Source: JAMHWF01 sp035911095 (GTDB taxonomy: Bacteria; Pseudomonadota; Gammaproteobacteria; Burkholderiales; Burkholderiaceae_C). From it: a stretch of 64,000 bases of DNA. A program made the translations under genes and the position numbers. Shown here piece after piece: positions 22,999 through 33,316 of the stretch (position 1 is its first letter; each line of letters opens with the position of its first letter). The notes beneath the pieces were generated by a model. The model was not told where the DNA came from. It ran no database searches and saw only the letters and a program-made list of their open reading frames with translations. The DNA lies in contig JAMHWF010000044.1 of assembly GCA_035911095.1 (NCBI GenBank), forward strand, positions 1-64,000, read 5' to 3'.

Positions 22999-25448
22999 CG
23001 CTGCTCTCCCAAGGCTGCCACGGTTCCGGGCTGTCGGTTTGTCGGCTTCGTCGAGCGTGCGTCGGCGACACCCTGCCAGCGGCGCAATGTCAGCGCGTTC
23101 AGCACGACGCTGAAGCTGCTGAAGGCCATCGCGGCGCCCGCGATCATCGGGTTCAGCAATCCCAGCGCTGCGAGAGGGATGCCCAGCACGTTGTAGCCGA
23201 AGGCCCAGAACAGGCCCTGCTTGATCTTCGAGTAGGTGCGGCGAGAAATGTCCAGCGAGTCGGCCACCAGGCGCGGGTCGCCGCGCATCAGCGTGATGCC
23301 GGCGGTCTCGGTCGCAACGTCAGCGCCCCCCGCCATCGCGTACGACACCGAAGCGGCGGCGAGCGCGGGCCCGTCGTTGAGGCCGTCGCCGACGAAGGCG
23401 ACCACCTCGCCAGCGTCGCGCAGTTCCTTGACGATCGACGCCTTGTCGCCGGGCAGCACCTCGGCACGCACATCGGTGATGCCCAGTTCCTTCGCGACGG
23501 CTTCGGCCGCGCCGCGGTTGTCTCCGGTCAACATCACAGTGCGGATGCCGAGTTGATGCAGACGTGACACCGCCTCCGCCGCAGCCGGCTTGACCGTATC
23601 GCCGAAGGCCAGCAGGCCGAGCAAACGCTGCTGGCCGGCGTCGGACTGGACCAGCCACGACACGGTCCTGCCCTGCTTCTCGAGGCGTTGAGCCTCGGCG
23701 TGCAAACTTGCTTCTTCGAGACCCAGCTCGCGCAGCAGGCGCGTGCTGCCCAGGGCCAGCGTCTGGCCACGCACCATGCCTTGCACCCCACGCCCCGGCA
23801 GGGCCTGGGCATCGTGCGCCTCGGGCACCGGCAGGCGCTCGTGGCGAACCTGGTCCATCACGGCCACAGCCAAAGGATGGCTGCTCGACTTCTGCAGCGC
23901 GGCGGCCAGCCGCAGCACGTCGTCCCGCGTCGAACCATCTGCAGCCACCACCGCAGCAAGCGACGGCTTGCCCTCGGTGAGCGTGCCGGTCTTGTCGAAC
24001 GCGACCACGGTGACCGCGTGCGCGACCTCCAGCGCTTCGGCATCCTTGATCAGGATGCCGTGGCGCGCCGCGACACCGGTGCCGGCCATGATGGCGGTCG
24101 GCGTGGCCAGCCCGAGCGCACAAGGGCAGGCGATGACTAGCACGGCCACCGCATTGATGAGCGCCTGCTCCCAGTCGCCCGTGAAGCCGAACCAGCCCAG
24201 GAAGGTGGCCAGCGCGATAGCTAGAACAACCGGCACGAACACCGCGCTGACGCGGTCGACGATGCGCTGGATCGGCGCCTTCGCGGCCTGGGCCGACTCG
24301 ACCATGCGGATGATGCGGGCCAGCGTCGTCTCGGCGCCGATGGCCGTGGTGCGGACCGTCAGTGCGCCTTCGGCGTTGATGGCGCCGCCGGTCACCTTAT
24401 CGCCAGCGCCCTTGGCCACCGGCAGGCTTTCGCCGGTGATGAGCGATTCGTCGACGTGGCTGCGGCCTTCGACGATCTCGCCGTCGACGGCCACGCGGTC
24501 ACCGGGGCGCACGATGACGAGATCGCCGACCACGACCTGTTCGACCGGAACGTCCACCTCGACATCACCGCGGCGCACGCGGGCGGTGGTCGGCCGCAGC
24601 GCGTTCAGCGCCCGGATGGCATCGGCCGTCTGCCGCTTCGCGCGCTGCTCGAGCCACTTGCCCAGCAGCACCAGCGTGATGACGGCTGCGGAGGCCTCGA
24701 AGTACAGGTGCGGCATGCCATGCGCGGCATGCTTGAAGAGCAGGTAGACCGAGAGCCCGTAGGCCGCCGAGGTGCCCAAGGCCACCAGCAAGTCCATATT
24801 GCCGGTCTTGGCGAGCACGGCCCTCCAGCCCGCGCGGTAGAAGCGCCAGCCGAGCCAGAACTGCACCGGGGTCGCGAGGGCCAGCTGCAGCCAGCCGTCC
24901 AGCATCCAGTGGATGCCGAAGAGCTGCAGCAGCATCGGCAAGACCAGCGGCAGCGTCAGCGCGCCGCTCACGGCCACGGGCCACCAGGCCGGCAAACGAG
25001 CAGCCGGCTGCGAGTTTGCTTCCTGAACGTCCTTCGCGCTGTAGCCGGCCTTCTCGATCGCGGCCTTCAGCGCTGCGACTGAAACGGTCGACAGCGCCTG
25101 GATGCTCGCCTTCTCCGTGGCGAGATTTACCGTGGCGCCGGACACGCCGGGGACCTTGCGCAGCGCCTTCTCGACGCGAGACACGCACGAGGCGCAGGTC
25201 ATGCCTTCGACCAGCAGCGTGGTTTCGGTCGTCGCCACGTCGTAGCCGGCCTTGCGCACGGCAGCGGCCAGCGTGTCGGCCGTCACTGCGGGATCGGCGC
25301 TCACGACGGCTTGTTCGGTCGCCAGGTTGATGCTGGCTTGCCTGACGCCGGGGACCGCGGTGAGGGACTTCTCGACGCGCATGACGCACGAGGCACAGGT
25401 CATGCCCGTGACCTGAAGCTTGATGTCGGACAGTGCAGCGGTGTTCAT
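22995..25448 (-). CDS. copA: Cu(I)-exporting P1B-type ATPase CopA
   Basis: An 817-residue heavy-metal ATPase exporting Cu(I) from cytoplasm to periplasm. Two N-terminal metal-binding domains have GMTCASC (C18/C21 and C85/C88). These are followed by about eight membrane helices, the actuator TGES, the transmembrane CPC in IACPCALGLATP, the phosphorylated aspartate in DKTGTLTEGKP, an SSSHPLA segment, and GDGLNDGPALA. Length and order are as in CopA. ATG 25448 follows AAGG; the in-frame extension upstream would lie over the promoter. Transcribed leftward from a CueR-type promoter at 25485-25510 and coupled to cueR. Confidence 0.95.
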   Translation of the reverse strand: MNTAALSDIKLQVTGMTCASCVMRVEKSLTAVPGVRQASINLATEQAVVSADPAVTADTLAAAVRKAGYDVATTETTLLVEGMTCASCVSRVEKALRKVPGVSGATVNLATEKASIQALSTVSVAALKAAIEKAGYSAKDVQEANSQPAARLPAWWPVAVSGALTLPLVLPMLLQLFGIHWMLDGWLQLALATPVQFWLGWRFYRAGWRAVLAKTGNMDLLVALGTSAAYGLSVYLLFKHAAHGMPHLYFEASAAVITLVLLGKWLEQRAKRQTADAIRALNALRPTTARVRRGDVEVDVPVEQVVVGDLVIVRPGDRVAVDGEIVEGRSHVDESLITGESLPVAKGAGDKVTGGAINAEGALTVRTTAIGAETTLARIIRMVESAQAAKAPIQRIVDRVSAVFVPVVLAIALATFLGWFGFTGDWEQALINAVAVLVIACPCALGLATPTAIMAGTGVAARHGILIKDAEALEVAHAVTVVAFDKTGTLTEGKPSLAAVVAADGSTRDDVLRLAAALQKSSSHPLAVAVMDQVRHERLPVPEAHDAQALPGRGVQGMVRGQTLALGSTRLLRELGLEEASLHAEAQRLEKQGRTVSWLVQSDAGQQRLLGLLAFGDTVKPAAAEAVSRLHQLGIRTVMLTGDNRGAAEAVAKELGITDVRAEVLPGDKASIVKELRDAGEVVAFVGDGLNDGPALAAASVSYAMAGGADVATETAGITLMRGDPRLVADSLDISRRTYSKIKQGLFWAFGYNVLGIPLAALGLLNPMIAGAAMAFSSFSVVLNALTLRRWQGVADARSTKPTNRQPGTVAALGEQR

Positions 25449-25484
25449 GGATACCTTGATTGATGGTTCGATTCTGCGCATCGT

Positions 25485-25510
25485 CAAGGTTCCAAATATG
25501 GCAAGGTCAA
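25485..25510 (-). promoter_or_regulatory. CueR-type promoter/operator of copA-cueR
   Basis: On the minus strand TTGACC is followed by a 19-base spacer containing TTGCCATATTTGGAACC, then GACGAT as a weak -10. ACCTT...GGAA matches the E. coli copA operator at nine of the core positions. The long spacer is the hallmark of MerR-family control. It lies 37 bp upstream of the copA start. Confidence 0.65.
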
Positions 25511-25561
25511 CACCGACCGGGGATTCTGCCCACGAGCATTGTGGGTTCCAGAAAGGGTCGC

Positions 25562-25592
25562 TTGACCTTCCAACAGTAGGAGAGTGGAGAGT
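25562..25592 (+). promoter_or_regulatory. CueR-type operator upstream of copZ
   Basis: TTGACC (25562-25567) begins a CueR-like box ACCTTCC-N7-GGAgaGT (25565-25585). It faces copZ, whose ATG is at 25622. The -10 is poorly defined. It is divergent from the copA box 50 bp away, so one CueR dimer per box could drive both directions. Confidence 0.6.
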
Positions 25593-25621
25593 TGACCCAT
25601 CAACAACCCACTGGATCCACC

Positions 25622-25882
25622 ATGATCACCTTCGAAGTCAACGACATGACCTGCGGCCACTGCGTCAGCACCATCACCAAGGCGCTGAAAGCCACCGACC
25701 AGGACGCCAAGGTTCAGATCGACCTCGCCACGCACCGGGTGCAGGTGGAGCCGGTCTCGGCCGACGCCGAGGAACTGGCGGAAGCCATCAAGAACGCTGG
25801 CTACACGCCATTGTTGGTCGATGCGGCAGCCTCCGAAGCTGAGGCGCCCCGCATGGGGTCATGCTGCGGGCATTGCCGTTGA
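25622..25882 (+). CDS. copZ: CopZ-like copper chaperone (HMA domain)
   Basis: An 86-residue soluble HMA-domain protein with the metal motif MTCGHC (C11/C14), the ferredoxin-like pattern, and an extra Cys-rich tail GSCCGHC that could bind further metal. It carries Cu(I) in the cytoplasm and hands it to the P-type ATPases or CueR. ATG 25622 is preferred; an upstream TTG at 25592 would fall on the promoter. It is divergent from copA and precedes a second CueR-regulated unit. Confidence 0.88.
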   Translation: MITFEVNDMTCGHCVSTITKALKATDQDAKVQIDLATHRVQVEPVSADAEELAEAIKNAGYTPLLVDAAASEAEAPRMGSCCGHCR

Positions 25883-25938
25883 TGTCGGTGATTCACGAGC
25901 GCACGGCGACGATCTGCTCGTGCGTTGAGCCGTTCTGC

Positions 25939-25969
25939 TTGACCTTCCCACGTTGTCAAGGGCTAAGGT
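25939..25969 (+). promoter_or_regulatory. CueR-type promoter of the DUF2933-ATPase operon
   Basis: TTGACC (25939-25944), a 19-base spacer, and TAAGGT (25964-25969). The ACCTTCCC left half matches the E. coli copA operator; the right half (TCAAGGG) is less conserved. It lies 53 bp upstream of the DUF2933 start and is expected to be Cu(I)/CueR-inducible. Confidence 0.62.
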
Positions 25970-26021
25970 TGCCGCATCCCTGGTGGGCACCTCAAGTGTC
26001 CGATGGGGCAAGGAGTCATTC

Positions 26022-26270
26022 ATGAGCCACCCGGACAATCAATCCCATGCAGACGGCGTGCCCTCGGGTCGTCGCCCAGTCGCCATCGCGCTGCTGATGG
26101 TCGCGCTGATCGCCGCGTTCTATCTGCTGCGCGAACACTGGGGTCATGTGTCCGGCTTCTGGCCATACCTGCTGCTCTTGGCCTGCCCGCTGATGCACTT
26201 GTTCCATCGTCACGGGGGCCATGGTCGCCACGAAAGCGATGGGTCGGACAAGACGGCGCGCGGAGGCTGA
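26022..26270 (+). CDS. DUF2933 small membrane protein
   Basis: An 82-residue protein with two hydrophobic segments (PVAIALLMVALIAAFYLL and FWPYLLLLACPLMHLF) and a His/Gly-rich tail (HRHGGHGRH). DUF2933 proteins are regularly found beside copper ATPases and CopZ. The His-rich end suggests metal binding at the inner membrane, but no function is established. ATG 26022 follows AAGGAG. The stop lies 4 bp before the downstream ATPase start, so both are in one operon. Confidence 0.82.
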   Translation: MSHPDNQSHADGVPSGRRPVAIALLMVALIAAFYLLREHWGHVSGFWPYLLLLACPLMHLFHRHGGHGRHESDGSDKTARGG

Positions 26271-26274
26271 GACC

Positions 26275-28512
<2,238 letters not shown>

Positions 28513-28647
28513 GCGGAGGTGCCGACGCCAGGTTCTGTCTGGCACGGCCGGTTGTCGCATCCGGCTCACCGGATAGACCTCGCTCTACGCCCAGCTCACG
28601 CGGCCGGTGGCGGGTCGTACCGCGTCGCGGCCCGCGGTACGGCGGGG

Positions 28648-30000
28648 CTAGACCGGCAGCCGAAGGCCGACGGCGTTGCCGTTGGCCTCGGAGCGGACGA
28701 AGACACTGCCCCGGTGCATGACGGCGATGGCCCGGACGATGGCCAAGCCGAGCCCGACGCTCTCGCCGCTGTGCTGGCGCGATCCGTCGGCGCGGAAGAA
28801 GCGGTCGAACATCCGTGTCCTGACGGCCTCCGGGATGGGCTCGCCGGCGTTGTAGACCTCGACGACGGCCTGACCGTCCTCCTGACCCAGGCGCAACTCG
28901 ATCGTGCCGCCGCTGGGCGTGTGCTTGATGGCGTTGGACAGCAGGTTCGACAGTGCGCGCCGCACCAGACCGGCGTCACCGCGCGAGCGCGCATCGCCGA
29001 CCAGCTCGGCGGTGATCGACGCGTCGGCGAGAGCCGCCTCGAAATAGTCCAGGGCCTTGCGGGCCTCGGTGCGCAGGTCGAGGTCGTGCCACACCGCCGC
29101 GGACTCACCGCGGTCGGCGCGGGCCAGGAACAGCATGTCATTGACCATGCCTTTCATCTCCTCGAGCTGGTCGAGCTGCTGGGCCAGCGTCTGTTCGAGC
29201 TCTTCGTGGGGGCGGGCACTGGACAGCGTGACCTGGGCGGCATTGATCAGGCTGGCGAGCGGTGTGCGCAGTTCGTGGGCCACGTCGGCGTTGAAGGCCT
29301 CCATGCGGCGGTAGGCCTGCTCGACGCGGTCCAGCGCCGCGTTGAACGCCCGCACCAACCCATGCACTTCCGGATCGACGGCGTCGTCGCGCAGCCGCAC
29401 CGAGAGGGACGCCGGGGCGATGGCGGCGGCTTCCGCGGAGAGCCGGACCAGCGGCTGCAGGCCGCGCCGGGTCGTCCAGGCCGCGAGACCGATGCTCGCC
29501 AGCACGCCGATGGTGCAGGCAGCCACCAGCACGACGAGGTAAGCGGCCAGCAGGCGCAGGCGCGGACGGATGTCGATGGCGACAAGCATCGTCGCGACGG
29601 GCAGGGCTCCGGCGTTGTCGACGGCAACCTCCAGGCCCTCCATCGGCGTGCCATCCGCATGCGCCAGGCGCAACACGCCTTCCATGCGGTGGGCGACCGT
29701 CGGCAGGACCGGATCGCCGACCGTCACGCGGCGCTGCGCGTCCAGCAGCCAGACGCGGAGCTCGCCGTGGCCGATCAGCACATCGTCGATGTGATGGCGC
29801 AGGTCGTCCACGCTGCCGTCGCGCGTTTCATTGATGAAATGACCGACGATCCGGACCTTGCCGGCCAAGCCATCGCGGTCGGCCTGTTCGAGCTGGTGGG
29901 CCAGGGCCCAGTAGAGGATCCCGCCGACGACGGCGAACACCGCCACGGCGCTCAGCCCGAGCGTCAGCACGAGCCGCTGGCGGATCGAAAGGACCGTCAT
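28648..30000 (-). CDS. Heavy-metal sensor histidine kinase (CusS/CopS-like)
   Basis: A 450-residue inner-membrane kinase. It has an N-terminal transmembrane helix, a periplasmic domain of about 130 residues, a second helix, then HAMP, HisKA (phosphorylated His in VAHELRTPLASLIN), an HATPase domain with NLLSNAIKHTP, and GLGLAIVRAI. It senses periplasmic copper or silver and phosphorylates the regulator encoded just upstream. ATG 30000 overlaps the regulator stop (ATGA), so expression is coupled; a longer reading upstream would run into the regulator gene. It lies convergent to the second P-type ATPase gene. Confidence 0.92.
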   Translation of the reverse strand: MTVLSIRQRLVLTLGLSAVAVFAVVGGILYWALAHQLEQADRDGLAGKVRIVGHFINETRDGSVDDLRHHIDDVLIGHGELRVWLLDAQRRVTVGDPVLPTVAHRMEGVLRLAHADGTPMEGLEVAVDNAGALPVATMLVAIDIRPRLRLLAAYLVVLVAACTIGVLASIGLAAWTTRRGLQPLVRLSAEAAAIAPASLSVRLRDDAVDPEVHGLVRAFNAALDRVEQAYRRMEAFNADVAHELRTPLASLINAAQVTLSSARPHEELEQTLAQQLDQLEEMKGMVNDMLFLARADRGESAAVWHDLDLRTEARKALDYFEAALADASITAELVGDARSRGDAGLVRRALSNLLSNAIKHTPSGGTIELRLGQEDGQAVVEVYNAGEPIPEAVRTRMFDRFFRADGSRQHSGESVGLGLAIVRAIAVMHRGSVFVRSEANGNAVGLRLPV

Positions 30001-30698
30001 GACAGCGGAGCCTCGCCGGGGCCGCGCCATTCCATCACGTAACCCATGCCGCGCACGGTGTGGATCAGCTTGGCGCCATAGGGTTCGTCGACCTTCGCCC
30101 GCAGGCGACGGATCGCGACATCGACGACGTTGGTGTTGCTGTCGAAGTTCATGTCCCAGACCTGCTCCGCCAGCGTCGTGCGCGACATCGCTTCGCCGCG
30201 CCGCCGCATCAGCAATGTCAGCAGGGTGAACTCCTGCGCCGTCAGCTCGATGCGTTCCCCGCCGCGGTGGACGCGGCGGGCCGACAGGTCGACCTCCAGG
30301 TCGGCCAGGCGCAGCAGCAGTTGGTCCTCGATCGGCTGGGGCGTGCCGCGCCGCATCACGGCGTCGATGCGCGCCAGCAGCTCGGAGAAGGCAAAGGGTT
30401 TGGCCAGGTAGTCGTCGGCACCCGCGCGCAGCCCGCGGACGCGGTCCTCGACCTGATCACGGGCGGTCAGTATCAGCACCGGCGTGTTCTTGCGGGCCCG
30501 CAGGTCCTTGAGGACGGCGAAGCCGTCCACGCCGGGCAGCATCACGTCGAGCAGCACCAGGTCGTAGTCGCCTTCCAGGGCGAGGTGGCGCCCGTCGATA
30601 CCGTCTCGGGCGACGTCGACGACATGGCCGTTCTCGCGCAGGCCCTTGTGCAGGTAGGCGGCGAGCCGCGGCTCGTCCTCGATGATCAGCAGTCGCAT
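29997..30698 (-). CDS. OmpR-family response regulator (CusR/CopR-like)
   Basis: A 233-residue two-domain regulator. The receiver has the acidic start IIEDE, the phospho-acceptor in LVLLDVMLPGVDGF, and KPFAFSELLAR; the DNA-binding domain is OmpR-type with a typical NTNVVDVAIRRLRAKVD recognition region. With the kinase it should activate the periplasmic copper genes lying to the right. Divergent from the 30926 gene across 227 bp that would hold the target promoters. Confidence 0.93.
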   Translation of the reverse strand: MRLLIIEDEPRLAAYLHKGLRENGHVVDVARDGIDGRHLALEGDYDLVLLDVMLPGVDGFAVLKDLRARKNTPVLILTARDQVEDRVRGLRAGADDYLAKPFAFSELLARIDAVMRRGTPQPIEDQLLLRLADLEVDLSARRVHRGGERIELTAQEFTLLTLLMRRRGEAMSRTTLAEQVWDMNFDSNTNVVDVAIRRLRAKVDEPYGAKLIHTVRGMGYVMEWRGPGEAPLS

Positions 30699-30768
30699 GG
30701 CAGGGCAGGAGTCGTCGATTGCTGGAGTTTCCGCCAGCGGACGCGCCAGCCGGGTCTGCGGCAGGCGC

Positions 30769-30790
30769 TCATGACGAAGCTGTAATGATT
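30769..30790. promoter_or_regulatory. Possible CopR/CusR binding box
   Basis: CATGACgaagcTGTAATGAT in the intergenic region between the regulator gene and the periplasmic copper genes resembles the imperfect TGACA-N-TGTAAT dyads bound by CopR/CusR-type regulators. The match is by eye only. Confidence 0.3.
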
Positions 30791-30925
30791 CGGACCAGTT
30801 CCTGACCGAGGCATCGTCGGATCATCAACGTGTTCTCGGAACTCCGGCCCCGCGGGGGCGGTCCGAGGCTTGTCCTTGTACCCCCGGGCCCTCCGGTCCT
30901 CTCGTGTTGCGCTAAGCTACCGAAT

Positions 30926-31381
30926 ATGTGGTTTTCCCTCCGCGCCACGTTCATCTGGCTGGTGATGCTAGCGATCCCTCTCCAAGGTATCGCCGCATCC
31001 GCCATGTTGCATTGCGGGCCGGGGCATGAACGCCAGATGGTGCAGGCGAGCGCGACCGACCACCAAGGCAGCCATCGCGGGCTTGGCTCGGTGCACCATG
31101 ATCCGGCTGAAGACCACCAGCCCAATCACGTTGAAACTGCGGCGCCGGATGTTGCATCGGCTGATGACGGGCAGCCGGCGGCGCAGGCCGACCAGGCTCA
31201 GCTTGGCAAGTTCAAGTGCAGCGCCTGTGCTCAGTGCTGCGCCTCGGTCGCACTGCTAGACCGGGTGACCGACCCGATCCGGCTCGAGCCGATGTCGATC
31301 GCCCCGGTGCTGGCAGCTGGAGACTACCCCCAGGTCGCCCAGACCGGCCCCGAGCGGCCACCCCGACCCTTCCTCGCCTAG
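30926..31381 (+). CDS. Exported Cys/His-rich protein of the copper cluster
   Basis: A 151-residue protein with a signal peptide (FIWLVMLAIPLQGIAASA). The mature part is His/Asp/Gln-rich (MLHCGPGHER, HHDPAEDHQPNH) with a Cys cluster KCSACAQCC near the C-terminus. The family is not named with confidence. Similar small exported proteins lie at the head of copper efflux clusters and may buffer periplasmic copper. ATG 30926 is chosen at the start of the signal peptide; upstream in-frame codons are Pro/Gly-rich and unlikely. First gene on the right of the two-component pair. Confidence 0.6.
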   Translation: MWFSLRATFIWLVMLAIPLQGIAASAMLHCGPGHERQMVQASATDHQGSHRGLGSVHHDPAEDHQPNHVETAAPDVASADDGQPAAQADQAQLGKFKCSACAQCCASVALLDRVTDPIRLEPMSIAPVLAAGDYPQVAQTGPERPPRPFLA

Positions 31382-31485
31382 CGACGTGCCCTGCGCGCGC
31401 ATCCGTGCGCGCCCGCTCCCGTCGCGATGAACCGTTCCCGGCCGCTCCTGCGGTCGGGCTGACCCCAGGTTCCTGCGAGGACACC

Positions 31486-31839
31486 ATGCTCCCTATCCCC
31501 ATCCGCCGGATGCTGCCGGCGCTGGCGCTGACCGCTGCAGTGACGGCCCAAGCCGGTCACGACGCCCCCACCGCGGCACGCGCCAGCCCGCTCGACGCGA
31601 CGGCCGACGTGCCTGCCGTCACCCACGAATCGGCCTTCACGCGCTACCGCCCGCACGCCGACCAGGCGCTGCGTTCCTGGAAGGACGCCAACGACAACGT
31701 CGGCCGCATCGGCGGCTGGCGCTCGTATGCGCGTGAGGCTGCCCAGCAGGAGCCCGCAGCCGCGCCCGGTCCCAAGGCTACGGGCGAGGACCGCACGGTG
31801 CCGGCGCCCAAGGCTCCTGCGGGCCATCACAAGCACTGA
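31486..31839 (+). CDS. Small exported protein upstream of TolC-like lipoprotein
   Basis: A 117-residue protein with a signal peptide (MLPALALTAAVTAQAGHDA). The mature part includes FTRYRPHADQALRSWKDAND followed by a Gly/Trp segment and a Pro/Ala-rich His-ended tail (GHHKH). Not a named family. The conserved-looking YRP...SWKDAN block is found in proteins preceding outer-membrane efflux genes in copper clusters. ATG 31486 follows GAGGA. It lies 8 bp before the TolC-like gene, in the same operon. Confidence 0.65.
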   Translation: MLPIPIRRMLPALALTAAVTAQAGHDAPTAARASPLDATADVPAVTHESAFTRYRPHADQALRSWKDANDNVGRIGGWRSYAREAAQQEPAAAPGPKATGEDRTVPAPKAPAGHHKH

Positions 31840-31847
31840 GGATGAGC

Positions 31848-33296
31848 ATGCACACAGATTCCATGGCAGGCACCCGGCGCCCGGGTCTCGGTCGCCTGCG
31901 ACTGCCCGCGGCCGCGATGTCGGTGCTGGTGCTGGCCGGCTGCGCCAGTTTCAGCCCCGACGGTGGCTTCGGCCCGGTGCAACAGACCGCCAGCGAGCGG
32001 CTCGGCAAGGAGGTCCGCTGGGCCCGTACCGCCGATGACCAGGACCGCATCGACACCCGCGTGGCCGAGCTGCTGGCCAAGCCCTTGACGGTCGACGACG
32101 CGGTGCAGGTCGCGCTGCTCAACAACAAGGGCCTGCAGGCCCGGTTCTTCGAGCTAGGCATCGGCGAGGCCGAGCTGGTGCAGGCCAGCCGCCTGCCGAA
32201 CCCCGGCTTCAGCTTCGGACGCATCAAGCGCGGTGACGAGGTCGAGCTGGAACGCGGCTACCACCTCAACCTCGCGCGCCTGCTGGTGATGCCGCTGCTG
32301 CGCCAGGCCGAGGAGCGGCGCTACGCGCTGACCCGCGGCGCGGTCTCAGTGCAGCTGCTGTCGCTCGCGTCCGACGCCCGCAAGGCCTACTTCACCGCGG
32401 TCGCCGCCGAGGAGACGGTGCGCTACATGCGCCAGGTGCAGCAGGCCGCCGAGGCCAGCGCCGAGCTGGCGCGGCGCATGGCCGAGGTCGGCAACTTCAA
32501 CAAGCTGCAGCGCATGCGCGAGCAGGGCTTCTACGCCGACGCGACGCAGACGCTGGCGCGCGCCGAGCGCGCCGCGCTCGCCTCGCGCGAGAAGCTCACG
32601 CGACTGATGGGCCTGTGGGGCGCGCAGACCCGCTTCCAGCTGCCCGAGCGGCTCCCTGACCTGCCCGAGGCACCGAAGGACCAGCCCGACATCGAGCGCG
32701 TCGCGCTCGCCCAGCGGCTGGACGTGCAGGGCGCCAAGCTCGCGGCCGAGCAGACCGCGAAGAACCTCGGCCTGACGAAGACGACGCGCTTCGTCAACGT
32801 GCTGGAGCTGGGCTGGGTCCACAACAGTTCCAACGAGGAGCCGACCCAGACCGGCTGGGAGGTCGGGCTGGAGCTGCCGCTGTTCGATTGGGGCGGGGCG
32901 CGCGTCGCGCGGGCCGAGGCGGTGTACATGCAGGCGCTTAACCGCGCTGCCGAAACCGCGGTGAACGCCCGCTCGGAAGTACGCGAAGCCTACGGCGCCT
33001 ACCGCAGCAGCTGGGACATCGCGCGTCACAACCGCGACGAGATCGTCCCGCTGCGCCAGCGCATCGCCGAGGAGAACGTGCTGCGCTACAACGGCATGCT
33101 GATCGGCGTGTTCGAGCTGCTCGCCGACACCCGTTCGCAGATCGCCAGCGTCAACGCCTACATCGAGTCGCTGCGCGACTTCTGGCTGGCGCAGGCCGAC
33201 CTCGAGATGGCGCTGATCGGCAAGCCCGAGCTGTCGGGCGGTGCGATGGCGATCGGCGCCGGCATGGCCGCTGGCGATGCCGGCGGCGGCCACTGA
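31848..33296 (+). CDS. TolC-family outer membrane lipoprotein
   Basis: A 482-residue outer membrane channel subunit. A lipoprotein signal ends in LAGC with C32 as the acylated residue. The rest is long alpha-helical repeats with ALLNNKGLQARF and VNARSEVREAY blocks typical of TolC-like efflux proteins. ATG 31848 is spaced six bases from GAGG, better than ATG 31842. It sits directly before the multicopper oxidase, an arrangement seen in CopA/CopB-type periplasmic copper clusters, where the outer-membrane partner is usually CopB; here a TolC-like protein takes that place. It is distinct from the cusC-like gene at 36890. Confidence 0.87.
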   Translation: MHTDSMAGTRRPGLGRLRLPAAAMSVLVLAGCASFSPDGGFGPVQQTASERLGKEVRWARTADDQDRIDTRVAELLAKPLTVDDAVQVALLNNKGLQARFFELGIGEAELVQASRLPNPGFSFGRIKRGDEVELERGYHLNLARLLVMPLLRQAEERRYALTRGAVSVQLLSLASDARKAYFTAVAAEETVRYMRQVQQAAEASAELARRMAEVGNFNKLQRMREQGFYADATQTLARAERAALASREKLTRLMGLWGAQTRFQLPERLPDLPEAPKDQPDIERVALAQRLDVQGAKLAAEQTAKNLGLTKTTRFVNVLELGWVHNSSNEEPTQTGWEVGLELPLFDWGGARVARAEAVYMQALNRAAETAVNARSEVREAYGAYRSSWDIARHNRDEIVPLRQRIAEENVLRYNGMLIGVFELLADTRSQIASVNAYIESLRDFWLAQADLEMALIGKPELSGGAMAIGAGMAAGDAGGGH

Positions 33297-33316
33297 ACCC
33301 CAAGAAGGACACACCC

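Noticed and set aside
25592..25621. TTG 25592 as the copZ start
   Set aside because: It lies on the expected -10 region of the CueR-type promoter; ATG 25622 matches the normal CopZ start.
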